A stretch of 42,458 nucleotides of DNA, from positions 1-42,458 of the forward strand of contig JAUXNG010000076.1 of NCBI GenBank assembly GCA_030682835.1. Reading direction: 5' to 3'. Every line of letters starts with the position of its first letter. The stretch's first letter is position 1. Both the position numbers and the translations under genes were made by a program. The DNA is from Hydrogenophaga sp. GTDB taxonomy: Bacteria; Pseudomonadota; Gammaproteobacteria; Burkholderiales; Burkholderiaceae_C. Of this stretch, positions 25,325 to 37,571 are shown piece by piece. The notes under the pieces were generated by a model. That model saw only the letters and a program-made list of their open reading frames with translations, had not been told where the DNA came from and did no database searches.

Positions 25325-26179
25325 TCAGAGCGACGCGGCGCTGGGCGCGGGCGGGCCCATTGCGCGGGCCAGCTGCCGCCGCAGATCGGCCTGCGACACC
25401 AGCGCGTCGAACCAGGCGCGGTAGCCGGCGTCGCTCGGGTGCAGGCCGTCGCGCGCGTTCAGCCCCGGCTGCGCCACGAAGGGATCGTCGTCGTGCTCCT
25501 GAAACAGGTTCACGTACACCGCCGCGTGGCGCTCGGCCGCGGCCTGCACGAAGCGGTGCAGCTGGCGGGAGCGCCAGGTCATCCACCACGACAGCGGCGC
25601 GCGAAAAAACGGGGCGTTGCCAATGTTGCCCGCGGGCATGAACACCACCTGCCCGGCCCGTTCGTGGGCCAGCGCCACGATGCGGTCCACGTCGCGGCGC
25701 AAGGCTTCCGCGCTGCCCAGGCGGATCACGTCGTTGCCACCCGCCTGCACCAGCACCATGTCGAAACGGGCCTGCCCCCCGAGCTGGCGCGTCACGTCGT
25801 CCAGCGTGGCGCCGTCGCGTGAGCGGTTCTCGATGTGCAGCAGGGGAAATTCGCGCGCCAGCAGCCCGGCCACACTCTCGCGCGGCCCGCTGGCCCCCGT
25901 GCCCACGCCCGTGCTGTCGCCCACGATGAGCAGGCGCATGCGCGCGCCGCGCGGCGCGTGCTGCAGCGGTTCGCTCAGGCGGGCGAGTTCCACCGTTTCA
26001 CGCAGGCAGGTGACCGTGCGGGCAGCCACCACCACACAGCCTGCGGCGAGCGCCAGCAGCACGAGGGGGGGCAGCCAGCGCGACCAGGCCCGGTGGGTGG
26101 GCGCGCCCGCGGCGTGCGCCAGATGGCTGGCAGGGGCGTCGGAATGTTGGGCGGGAAGGTTCACCACAGGGCCTCTCAT
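25325..26179 (-). CDS. SGNH/GDSL-family hydrolase, membrane-anchored
   Basis: A 284-residue protein. A hydrophobic helix (about residues 36-53) should anchor it in the inner membrane or act as an uncleaved signal. The SGNH blocks follow: LIVGDSTGVG with nucleophile S89, QAGGNDV, and DGLHPSDAGY near the C-terminus with the catalytic Asp/His. These enzymes are esterases, lipases or acyl-hydrolases; the substrate is unknown. ATG 26179 (MRGPVVNLPA) gives a sensible N-terminus; the frame is open further upstream but with atypical composition. It is divergent from the flavin-binding protein gene and lies upstream of the baeRF-like gene on the same strand. Confidence 0.88.
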   Translation of the reverse strand: MRGPVVNLPAQHSDAPASHLAHAAGAPTHRAWSRWLPPLVLLALAAGCVVVAARTVTCLRETVELARLSEPLQHAPRGARMRLLIVGDSTGVGTGASGPRESVAGLLAREFPLLHIENRSRDGATLDDVTRQLGGQARFDMVLVQAGGNDVIRLGSAEALRRDVDRIVALAHERAGQVVFMPAGNIGNAPFFRAPLSWWMTWRSRQLHRFVQAAAERHAAVYVNLFQEHDDDPFVAQPGLNARDGLHPSDAGYRAWFDALVSQADLRRQLARAMGPPAPSAASL

Positions 26180-26415
26180 TCGATACAGCAGGAAACAGCA
26201 AGCAACAGCCCGTATCGTTCCCGCGCCGCCTGCGTGCGTCTGTGTGACAGCGAACGCAACCGGCGACCCGCAGCGCGCCCACCCCACCCCGCCACAGGGT
26301 GCGACAGCGAACAGACCGGCTCCTCGGCCAGCCCTACGGTGGTGTGCCATGCCCCGGCCTGTCACCCGTTCCTCGTGCGGCACAGGCCGCCACCCTTTCA
26401 GCGCCAGAGACCACC

Positions 26416-26922
26416 ATGAAGATCCACACCCAGAACCGCCCCGACATTGGCCACGTGGCCGACCTGATCAAAGACATCCCCATCGCCATGATGACCACCC
26501 GCGAAGCCGACGGCGCGCTGGCCGCAAGGCCCATGGCGGCGCTCGAAATGGACGCCGACGGCGTGGTCTGGTTCTTCACCAGCGTGGAGTCGGACAAGGT
26601 TGACCACCTGGAAGCGGTGAACCTGGCCTTCTCCGACATCGACGGCAGCACCTATGTGTCCCTGTCGGGCCACGGCGAGATCGACACCGATCGCAGCCAC
26701 ATTGAGCGACTGTGGACCCCGATGGCGCGGCCCTGGTTTCCCGACGGCCCGGACTCCCCCAACCTGGCCCTGCTGAAGTTCGTGCCCGACGCCGCCGACT
26801 ACTGGGACGGACCTAACAGCCGCATGGTGCGAGCCTTCAACATGAGCGCATCGGTGGCCGCGGGCAAGCCCATTGGCATGGGCGAACACCGCTCGGTCAC
26901 CGGGCTGTCAGACGACAGTTGA
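26416..26922 (+). CDS. pyridoxamine 5'-phosphate oxidase-like (general stress type) flavin-binding protein
   Basis: A 168-residue split-barrel protein. It starts with the IAMMTTREADGALAARPM block, then VVWFFTSVESDKVDHLE, NLAFSDIDGSTYVSLSG, and a RLWTPMARPWFPDG stretch, the pattern of general-stress proteins of the pyridox_oxase_2 type. Members bind FMN or F420-like cofactors; the enzymatic reaction is usually unknown. ATG 26416 is the only reasonable start. The 34-base gap to the polyketide synthase could allow co-transcription, but the function does not obviously belong to that pathway. Confidence 0.88.
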   Translation: MKIHTQNRPDIGHVADLIKDIPIAMMTTREADGALAARPMAALEMDADGVVWFFTSVESDKVDHLEAVNLAFSDIDGSTYVSLSGHGEIDTDRSHIERLWTPMARPWFPDGPDSPNLALLKFVPDAADYWDGPNSRMVRAFNMSASVAAGKPIGMGEHRSVTGLSDDS

Positions 26923-26955
26923 GGTCGCGCTCGCGCGTGCCCCGCCCTGCTGCCC

Positions 26956-28014
26956 ATGTTCTTTTCCGGCCTCGGCACCGCCAGCCCGCCGCAGCGCTAC
27001 ACCAAGGCCGACTGCCTGGCGGCTTTTGAACGGTCGGAGTGGCTTCAACGGCTCGACGCCCGCTCGCACTGGATTGCCCGCGCCGTGCTGCAGCGCGACA
27101 ACGGCATGGAAACCCGGCACCTCGCGGTGGACCACATCGACGAGGTGTTCGCCATCGACCCCGACACGCTCGCGCAGCGTTTCGCGCGCCACGCCCCGGC
27201 GCTGGCCGTGCAGGCTGCGAGCCGCGCACTCGACCAGGCCGATCTGCCGCCGCGCCAGATCGACGCGGTGGTGGTGAGCACCTGCACCGGCACCCTCTGC
27301 CCCGGCCTCTCCGGCTACGTGCTGGAAGGCCTCGGGCTGCGCGACGATGTGCAGACATTCGACCTGGTGGGCCAGGGCTGCGCGGCCGCCCTGCCCAACC
27401 TGCAACTCGGCCACGCCCTGCTGGCCGGCGGCACCGCAGAGCACGTGCTGTCGGTCTGCGTGGAGGTGAGCAGCGCCGCCATGTACCTGGACGACGACCC
27501 GGGCGTGCTCATCAGCGCCTGCCTGTTTGGCGATGGCGCGGGCGCCGCCGTGCTCTCGCGCACCGCGCCACCCCACCGCCGCCGCATCGCCTGGCGCGAC
27601 AGCGCTTCGCTCACGCTGCCGGCGCACCGCGAAGCCCTTCGCTTCGAGCAGCGCGGTGGCCTGCTGCGCAATGTGCTCACGCGCGAGGTGCCCGCACTGG
27701 CCGCGCGCCACGCCCAGCAGGTGCTCGGCACGGTGCTGCAGCGCGCCAGCCTGGAGCCGCGGGACATCAGCGCCTGGATCTTCCATGCCGGCGGGCGCGA
27801 CGTGTTGCTCGCGCTGGCCGATCGTCTGCAGCTCGACGAGAGCGCCTTGCGCCACAGCGCCGCCATGCTGCGCGAGCACGGCAACCTGTCGAGTGCCTTC
27901 GTCTACTTCGTTCTGCAGGCCGCGCTCGCCGAGGACACGCCCGGCGGCTGGTGGTGGCTCTCGGCCTTCGGCGCCGGCTTCAGCTGCCACGGTGCGTTGC
28001 TGGAGGTGCAGTGA
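26956..28014 (+). CDS. type III polyketide synthase (chalcone-synthase family)
   Basis: A 352-residue homodimeric condensing enzyme. The catalytic triad is C142 (VGQGCAAALPN), H277 (IFHAGG) and N310 (REHGNLSSAF), with the end WWLSAFGAGFSCHG also typical. Bacterial relatives extend fatty acyl-CoA or acyl-ACP starters with malonyl-CoA to give alkylresorcinols or alkylpyrones. The starter and number of extensions cannot be read from sequence. It opens a five-gene unit with a methyltransferase, flavoprotein, acyl carrier protein and ketosynthase, close to the SrsABC set that makes methylated phenolic lipids in Streptomyces. No ribosome-binding site is clear before ATG 26956. Confidence 0.93.
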   Translation: MFFSGLGTASPPQRYTKADCLAAFERSEWLQRLDARSHWIARAVLQRDNGMETRHLAVDHIDEVFAIDPDTLAQRFARHAPALAVQAASRALDQADLPPRQIDAVVVSTCTGTLCPGLSGYVLEGLGLRDDVQTFDLVGQGCAAALPNLQLGHALLAGGTAEHVLSVCVEVSSAAMYLDDDPGVLISACLFGDGAGAAVLSRTAPPHRRRIAWRDSASLTLPAHREALRFEQRGGLLRNVLTREVPALAARHAQQVLGTVLQRASLEPRDISAWIFHAGGRDVLLALADRLQLDESALRHSAAMLREHGNLSSAFVYFVLQAALAEDTPGGWWWLSAFGAGFSCHGALLEVQ

Positions 28015-28045
28015 GCCACCTCGCCCGTGCGTGCAGGGGACCCGG

Positions 28046-28780
28046 GTGAAGCTCGCCCGCACCGTCGCCCCCGAAGCGCTGGACCACCTGCCCACGCAAG
28101 ACCCGGCCGCGCAGCGCTCGCGCCGCGACCTCATGCGCGTGCACCAGGCCATGGGCAGCTGCGCAATCCTGCGCCGGGCCTGGCAGTCGCTGGTGCCCGT
28201 GTGGCCATCGGGTCGTCCGCTGCGCATCCTCGAACTCGGCGCGGGTGACGGCACCCTGCTGCTGGGTGTGGCCCGCGCGCTGGCCCCGCACTGGCCGCCT
28301 GTACACCTGACGCTGCTCGACCGGCAGGACCTCGTGAGCCCCGTCACCCGGAGCTGCTACGAGGCCCTGGGCTGGACCACCGAACTCGACGTCACCGACG
28401 TGCTGGACTGGGCTCAGCCCCCGCCCGGCGAGCGGCCGGCGCCCCGGTGGGACCTCATCAGCACCGCCCTCTTCCTGCACCATTTCGAGGGCGAGCACCT
28501 GCAGCGGCTGCTGGCAGCCGTGGCCGCACGCGCCGACCGATTCGTGGCCTGCGAACCGCACCGCCACTGGCTCGCACTGGCCGGCAGCCATCTGGTGGGC
28601 GCCATCGGTGCCAACGAGGTCACCCGGCAAGACGCGGTGCTGAGCGTGCACGCCGGCTTTCAGGGCGATGAGCTGAGCGCGCTCTGGCCGGGCGAGCGCG
28701 ACCGCTGGCAACTGCACGAACGCGGTGCCGGCCTCTTCAGCCATTGCTTCTGCGCCCAGCGGCGGGAGGCCACCCCATGA
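28046..28780 (+). CDS. SAM-dependent methyltransferase of the polyketide operon
   Basis: A 244-residue class I methyltransferase: motif I LELGAGDGTLL, the LTLLDRQDLV strand and ISTALFLHHFEGEHL as motif IV/post-IV. It probably methylates the polyketide or phenolic product of the preceding type III synthase, on carbon or oxygen. The start is GTG 28046 with AGGGGA about six bases upstream; no suitable ATG exists. It lies 31 bases after the synthase and its stop overlaps the start of the flavoprotein gene, supporting one operon. A TylF/UbiE-like role cannot be excluded. Confidence 0.85.
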   Translation: MKLARTVAPEALDHLPTQDPAAQRSRRDLMRVHQAMGSCAILRRAWQSLVPVWPSGRPLRILELGAGDGTLLLGVARALAPHWPPVHLTLLDRQDLVSPVTRSCYEALGWTTELDVTDVLDWAQPPPGERPAPRWDLISTALFLHHFEGEHLQRLLAAVAARADRFVACEPHRHWLALAGSHLVGAIGANEVTRQDAVLSVHAGFQGDELSALWPGERDRWQLHERGAGLFSHCFCAQRREATP

Positions 28781-30036
28781 ACCACCCCGACGCCGCCGAC
28801 GCCACAGAACCCGCCGCGTTCGACGCGCTGGTGATTGGCGCAGGCCCGGCTGGCTCGGCCGCCGCCACCTGGCTCGCGCAGGCCGGCTGGTCGGTGGCCC
28901 TGATTGAGAAGCAAGACTTTCCGCGCCGCAAGGTCTGCGGTGAATGCGTGGCCGCGAGCAACCTGCCCCTGCTGCACGCGCTGGGCATTGGCGCCGCCTT
29001 TGACGCCCTGGCCGGCCCCGAACTGCGCGACGTGCGCGTGCACGGCGCCGGCCAGGCCATCACCGCGGGCCTGCCACCGTCCGACAACGCGGCCATGCCC
29101 TGGGGCCGCGCGCTCGGCCGTGAAGCGCTGGACGGCCTGCTGCTGGAACGTGCCCGGGCCGCGGGCGCCACCGTGTGGCAACCCTGGCAGGTGGTGTCCC
29201 TGCAAGGCGGCGCCGGCGACTGGCGCTGCACCCTGAAAAGCCCCGTGGACAAGGCGCCGGTGCGCCTGCAGGCGCCGGTGCTCATCGACGCCCATGGCTC
29301 CTGGGAGAGTTTGCCGGGCGACACGGCCGCGCCTGGTGAGCCGCCCCGTGCGCCGGTTGAGCGCGGGGCAGCCCTGCTGGCGTTCAAGGCCCATTTTCTG
29401 CAGGCCGATCTGCCACCGGGCACCATCCATGTGCTGTCACTCGACGGTGGCTATGGCGGCATGGTGGTGTCGGGCGGTGGGCTGTGCACCGTCGCCTGCT
29501 GCATCCGCCGCGACCACCTGCGCGCGCTGCGCAGCCAGCGACCCGGCCTGAGCGCCGGCGATGCGGTCGACGGCTGGTTGCGCGCGCAATGCCCGGCCGT
29601 GGCCGAGGCGCTGGCCCGCGCCACCCGCCAGGGCGGCTGGCTGGCCTGCGGCCCGCTGGCCACCGGTCGGCAACCCCTGGCGAGCGACCCCGTGTTCCGC
29701 ATCGGCAACGCGGCGGGCGAAGCCCACCCCATTCTGGGCGAAGGCATGAGCATGGCGCTGCAATCGGCCGCCCTGCTCTGCGCACAGCTGCTGCACGACC
29801 CCGCCCTGCGCCGCGCACCGACCGCCGCCGCACTGGCGGACTGCCAGCGCCGCTACGCGCGCGACTGGCAGCGCACATTCGGCCCGCGCATGCGGCTGGC
29901 CGCGGCGTTTGCCCACGCCGCCATGCACCCCAGAGCCGCCCAGCTGCTGATGGCCCTGCTGCGCCACTGGCCCGGCCTGCTCACCGCCGGCGCACGCTGG
30001 GGCGGCAAGGCACGCGTCGCCCCGTTGCCGGCCTGA
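28777..30036 (+). CDS. FAD-dependent oxidoreductase (geranylgeranyl-reductase-like) of the polyketide operon
   Basis: A 419-residue flavoprotein. The N-terminal dinucleotide-binding motif GAGPAGSAAATWLAQAG is followed by VALIEKQDFPRRKVCGEC, the signature of the geranylgeranyl-reductase/aromatic hydroxylase-like group, and GNAAGEAHPILGEGMSMA is the second FAD-binding block. It could hydroxylate the resorcinol ring to a hydroquinone/quinone, as SrsC does, or reduce double bonds in an acyl chain. ATG 28777 overlaps the methyltransferase stop (ATGA) and has GGGAGG upstream; an upstream alternative at 28744 is unlikely. The rest of the operon continues after 29 bases. Confidence 0.88.
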   Translation: MNHPDAADATEPAAFDALVIGAGPAGSAAATWLAQAGWSVALIEKQDFPRRKVCGECVAASNLPLLHALGIGAAFDALAGPELRDVRVHGAGQAITAGLPPSDNAAMPWGRALGREALDGLLLERARAAGATVWQPWQVVSLQGGAGDWRCTLKSPVDKAPVRLQAPVLIDAHGSWESLPGDTAAPGEPPRAPVERGAALLAFKAHFLQADLPPGTIHVLSLDGGYGGMVVSGGGLCTVACCIRRDHLRALRSQRPGLSAGDAVDGWLRAQCPAVAEALARATRQGGWLACGPLATGRQPLASDPVFRIGNAAGEAHPILGEGMSMALQSAALLCAQLLHDPALRRAPTAAALADCQRRYARDWQRTFGPRMRLAAAFAHAAMHPRAAQLLMALLRHWPGLLTAGARWGGKARVAPLPA

Positions 30037-30065
30037 ACCCCGCCCCTCCCACCAGGAACATCCCC

Positions 30066-30338
30066 ATGGACACCACCCAGGAACGCCTCAGCGCACTGCT
30101 CACACGCGACCACCAGGTCCAGGCGGACCAGCTCACGCTGGACGCGCCGCTGGAGTCGCTGGGCGTCGACTCCCTGGGCACGGTGGAGCTGCTGTGGAGC
30201 GTGGAAGAGACCTTCAAGATCCAGCTGCCCCACGACCCGCCCGCCCTGGTCACCTTCGGCGACGTGGTGCGCTACGTGGATGATCTGATCGCTCAGCAGC
30301 AAGCTGGGCATCCGCCCGCACCGGCCGCCGCACCATGA
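30066..30338 (+). CDS. acyl carrier protein
   Basis: A 90-residue carrier protein. The phosphopantetheine attachment serine is S36 in LGVDSLGTVEL, preceded by a LDAPLESLG helix and followed by EETFKIQLPHD and FGDVVRYVDDLI, a normal ACP fold. An AGGAA ribosome-binding site lies before ATG 30066. The C-terminal tail QAGHPPAPAAAP is an unstructured extension. It is not the fatty-acid-synthesis ACP, being embedded with a type III synthase and a ketosynthase; I infer a dedicated carrier that supplies or holds acyl starters. The stop overlaps the ketosynthase start. Confidence 0.92.
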   Translation: MDTTQERLSALLTRDHQVQADQLTLDAPLESLGVDSLGTVELLWSVEETFKIQLPHDPPALVTFGDVVRYVDDLIAQQQAGHPPAPAAAP

Positions 30339-31558
30339 GGCGGGTGGCCGTGAGCGGCATGGGCGTGCTCAGCCCGCTCGGTAACTCGCCCGAAAAGGCC
30401 TTTGAGCGCGCCCGGGCCGGCGTCTCGGGCGTGCACCGGCTGACCGAGCCGTGGACACGCCGCCTGGTCAACCCGATTGCCGCCACCACCGATTTCGTCC
30501 CCGCAGGGGACAGCGCCCAGGCCCGCATGCAGGACCGTTTCAGCCAGCTGGCGGTGGCCGCCGCGGCGCAGGCGGTGGCGGCCTCAAACGGCGCACTGGC
30601 CGGCCTGGACCAGGCGCGCGGCGGGGTGTTCGTGGGCACCGGCATGGGCGGCACGCTGAGCATGGACAGCGGCTACCAGACGCTCTACGGCGAACAGTCC
30701 GACCGCATCAAACCCTTCACCGTGCTGCTGGGCATGCACAACGCCGCCGCGGCGTGGATCGGCATTGCCCACGGGCTGGGTGGCCCCAACCTCACCTACT
30801 CGACCGCCTGCTCGTCGTCTGCGGTGGCGATTGGTGAAGCCTGGCGGCGCGTGGCCAGCGGGGAGCTGGATGTGGCACTGGCCGGGGGCAGCGAAGCGCC
30901 GCTGTCCCTCGGTTCGCTGAAAGCCTGGGAGGCGCTGCACACCGTGGCCACGGCAGACCCCGAAGAACCCTCGGCCTCGTGCCGGCCATTCTCAAAAAAC
31001 CGCAGCGGCATGGTGCTCGGCGAGGGAGCCGCCATGCTGGTGCTGGAGCCCTGGGACCGCGCACAGGCCCGCGGCGCGCACATCTTTGGCGAGCTGCTCG
31101 GCTGCGGCCTGAGCAACGAGGCCGCCCACATCACCCGCCCCGGTGTGGAAGGCCAGGCCGCCGCGCTGCGCGCCGCCCTGCAATCGGCCGGCCTCGCACC
31201 CGAGCAGGTGGACGCCATCAACGCCCACGGCACCGGCACGCAGGCCAACGACAGCACCGAAACCGCGGCCATTCGCGCCGTGTTCGGCATCCACGCCGAG
31301 CGCCTGCCCATCAGCGCCACCAAGGCCGTGCACGGCCACCTGCTGGGTGCTGCGGGTGCGCTGGAATGCGTGCTGTCTTTCATGGCGATGCAGCACGCCG
31401 TGGCCCTGCCCACCATGCATCTCGACGAACGCGACCCGGCCTGCGACCTGGACTACGTGGCCAACGCGGCGAGGGAGGGCGTGCAAACGCGGGTCATGCT
31501 CTCCAGCTCGTTCGCGTTCGGTGGCTCGAACGCGGTGCTGGCGCTGGGCGCCGCCTGA
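30335..31558 (+). CDS. beta-ketoacyl-ACP synthase (FabF-like) of the polyketide operon
   Basis: A 407-residue KAS II-type enzyme with the C159-H298-H333 triad in STACSSSAVAIG, NAHGTGTQANDSTE and ATKAVHGHLLGAAG (K330). It performs decarboxylative condensation of malonyl-ACP with an acyl primer. Paired with the dedicated ACP by an ATGA overlap, it probably builds or extends the fatty acyl starter for the type III synthase; an initiating or chain-length role is less likely because the catalytic cysteine is present. It ends the operon; a convergent sensor kinase begins 46 bases later on the other strand. Confidence 0.93.
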   Translation: MRRVAVSGMGVLSPLGNSPEKAFERARAGVSGVHRLTEPWTRRLVNPIAATTDFVPAGDSAQARMQDRFSQLAVAAAAQAVAASNGALAGLDQARGGVFVGTGMGGTLSMDSGYQTLYGEQSDRIKPFTVLLGMHNAAAAWIGIAHGLGGPNLTYSTACSSSAVAIGEAWRRVASGELDVALAGGSEAPLSLGSLKAWEALHTVATADPEEPSASCRPFSKNRSGMVLGEGAAMLVLEPWDRAQARGAHIFGELLGCGLSNEAAHITRPGVEGQAAALRAALQSAGLAPEQVDAINAHGTGTQANDSTETAAIRAVFGIHAERLPISATKAVHGHLLGAAGALECVLSFMAMQHAVALPTMHLDERDPACDLDYVANAAREGVQTRVMLSSSFAFGGSNAVLALGAA

Positions 31559-31583
31559 TGGGCAAGCGGGTGGCGGTGGCCCG

Positions 31584-31603
31584 GCTGGCTCGCGCCAGCA
31601 CCG
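31584..31603. repeat. 20-base hairpin repeat, copy 2
   Basis: The same 20 bases as at 11501-11520 (GCTGGCTCGCGCCAGCACCG), here in the 46-base gap between the ketosynthase and the convergent sensor kinase. The hairpin arms are five base pairs. It could weakly terminate transcription from both sides, but no T-run follows. Confidence 0.6.
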
Positions 31604-31604
31604 C

Positions 31605-35807
<4,203 letters not shown>

Positions 35808-36044
35808 GGGCGCCTTGTCGGTACTGAGATTGCGCCACGGGATTGCAACGGTCCGATTCAGTAGCAGGGCATTCTGCGCCCCGTCAGGACCTGTTCAGGA
35901 TCGATTTGGCTGCCAGTGGTCGGCTGCTCTGCGGCGTTCCGGGTCGCGGCCGCCTGTCGACATCAATCAAGCACCCGCGTTCGCACCTCTTCCCGCCGCG
36001 CGCACGACGCGCTGAGGGCTGCAGGCGCTTCACAGGAGGAAGCG

Positions 36045-36848
36045 TCAGATGCTCAGGTCGTAGTGGACGGTCAGCGGTGCGTGATCGCTGAAGCGGGTGT
36101 CCTTGTAGACCGAGGTGTCCCGCGCTGTTGCCGCGATACCGGCGGTGGCAATCTGGTAGTCCAGCCGCCAGCCCACGTTCTTCGCATAGGCCTGGCCGCG
36201 GTTGCTCCACCATGTGTAGCAGTCGTCGGTGGCGTCGGGCTGCAGGTGGCGGTACACGTCGACCAGCCCGCCGTCGGACAGCAGACGCGTCATCCAGGCG
36301 CGCTCCTCGGGCAGAAAGCCGCTGTTCTTCTGGTTGCTGCGCCAGTTCTTCAGATCGGCCTGCTGGTGCGCGATGTTCACGTCGCTGCACAAGATGAATT
36401 CGCGCTGGCCCTTGAGCGACGCCAGGTGCGGGTACATCAGGTCCAGGAAGCGATATTTGGCTTCCTGGCGTTCGGGGCCTGAGGAGCCGCTGGGAAAGTA
36501 GGCGCTGATGACCGAGCGCTTGTGCGCCGGGGTGTCAAAGCGCAGCTCCACGTAGCGCCCCTCACCGTCGAACTCGCCGCCGTCAAAGCCCACCACCACA
36601 TCGCTGGGCTCGTGCCGCGTGTAGACCGCCACGCCCGAGTAGCCCTTCTTCTGCGCAAAATGAAAGTGTCCCTTGAGCCCGGCGATGGCCTCGAAGCGGC
36701 CCTGCACGTCGGCCGCCTGGGCCTTGACCTCCTGCACGCAAATACAATCGGGCTGGTGCGCGGCCAGCCAGTTCTCCAGCCCTTTGGTGGTGGCGGAACG
36801 GATGCCGTTGAGGTTGAGGCTGGTCAGTTTGAACAAGGAATTTCCCAT
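36045..36848 (-). CDS. xth: exodeoxyribonuclease III
   Basis: A 267-residue AP endonuclease/3'-5' exonuclease of base-excision repair. The family blocks are LTSLNLNGIRSA, CVQEVKAQ (metal-binding Glu), KKGYSGVAVYTR, ILCSDVNIAHQ, and the ending SDHAPLTVHYDL with the catalytic His. Length is normal. The likely start is ATG 36848 (MGNSLFKL); TTG 36836 is a possible alternative with GGAAA before it, and would give the more usual N-terminus. The start codon overlaps, in opposite orientation, that of pyrE within CCATGG, so each promoter must lie in the other gene or be very short. Confidence 0.93.
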   Translation of the reverse strand: MGNSLFKLTSLNLNGIRSATTKGLENWLAAHQPDCICVQEVKAQAADVQGRFEAIAGLKGHFHFAQKKGYSGVAVYTRHEPSDVVVGFDGGEFDGEGRYVELRFDTPAHKRSVISAYFPSGSSGPERQEAKYRFLDLMYPHLASLKGQREFILCSDVNIAHQQADLKNWRSNQKNSGFLPEERAWMTRLLSDGGLVDVYRHLQPDATDDCYTWWSNRGQAYAKNVGWRLDYQIATAGIAATARDTSVYKDTRFSDHAPLTVHYDLSI

Positions 36849-37563
36849 GGTGTTGGATACAGGCGCGGCTGCGGCCGAGGCCGGCGGTGGTGCGCTGGCG
36901 CAGGACTTCGTGCAGTTTTGCGTGGACTCGGGCGTGCTGCGCTTCGGCGAGTTCAAGACCAAGGCGGGCCGGCTGTCGCCCTATTTCTTCAACGCGGGCC
37001 TGTTCGATGACGGCGCCAAGCTGGGCCGGCTGGCGCAATTCTATGCAAAAGCCCTGGTGAGCAGCGGCGTCGAATTCGACATGATTTTCGGCCCCGCCTA
37101 CAAGGGCATTCCGCTCGGCGCGGCGGTGTCCATCGAGCTGGCGCGCATGGGCCGCAACGTGCCCTTTGCCTACAACCGCAAGGAAGCGAAGGACCACGGC
37201 GAGGGCGGCACCCTGGTGGGCGCACCCCTCCAGGGCCGGGTGCTGATCGTCGACGACGTGATGAGCGCCGGCACCGCCGCGCGTGAGTCGATCGCGCTGA
37301 TCCGGGCCGCGGGCGCCACGCCACACGCGGTGGCGATCGCGCTGGACCGCCAGGAAAAGGCCACCGAAGCTGGCCCGGACGGCACGGTGCGCGACGTGGA
37401 CCACAGTGCGGTCCAGTACGTGCGGCACCAGCTGGGTTTGCAGGTGTGCGCCATTGCGACACTGGCCGATTTGCTGCAGTATCTGAATGTACACACCGGC
37501 GGCGAGCTTGATGCCCACCGCGAACGTGTGCTGGCCTATCGTCAGCGCTACGGTGTGGGTTGA
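36847..37563 (+). CDS. pyrE: orotate phosphoribosyltransferase
   Basis: A 238-residue enzyme converting orotate and PRPP to orotidine-5'-phosphate in pyrimidine synthesis. The motifs are GEFKTKAGRLSPYFFNAG near the N-terminus, IFGPAYKGIPLG, and the PRPP loop VLIVDDVMSAGTAARES. Start: ATG 36847 with AAGGAA about seven bases upstream is convincing, and the N-terminus then has a 15-residue alanine/glycine-rich lead. It overlaps the divergent exonuclease gene start by two bases. It is followed directly by the DUF4124-type gene. Confidence 0.95.
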   Translation: MVLDTGAAAAEAGGGALAQDFVQFCVDSGVLRFGEFKTKAGRLSPYFFNAGLFDDGAKLGRLAQFYAKALVSSGVEFDMIFGPAYKGIPLGAAVSIELARMGRNVPFAYNRKEAKDHGEGGTLVGAPLQGRVLIVDDVMSAGTAARESIALIRAAGATPHAVAIALDRQEKATEAGPDGTVRDVDHSAVQYVRHQLGLQVCAIATLADLLQYLNVHTGGELDAHRERVLAYRQRYGVG

Positions 37564-37571
37564 GGAAACCT

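Noticed and set aside
23159..25822. 887-codon open frame on the plus strand opposite the MBL, HPF-like and baeRF-like genes
   Set aside because: It is a shadow of high-GC reverse-strand genes: low-complexity His/Gly/Gln-rich translation, no domain, and three real genes on the other strand.
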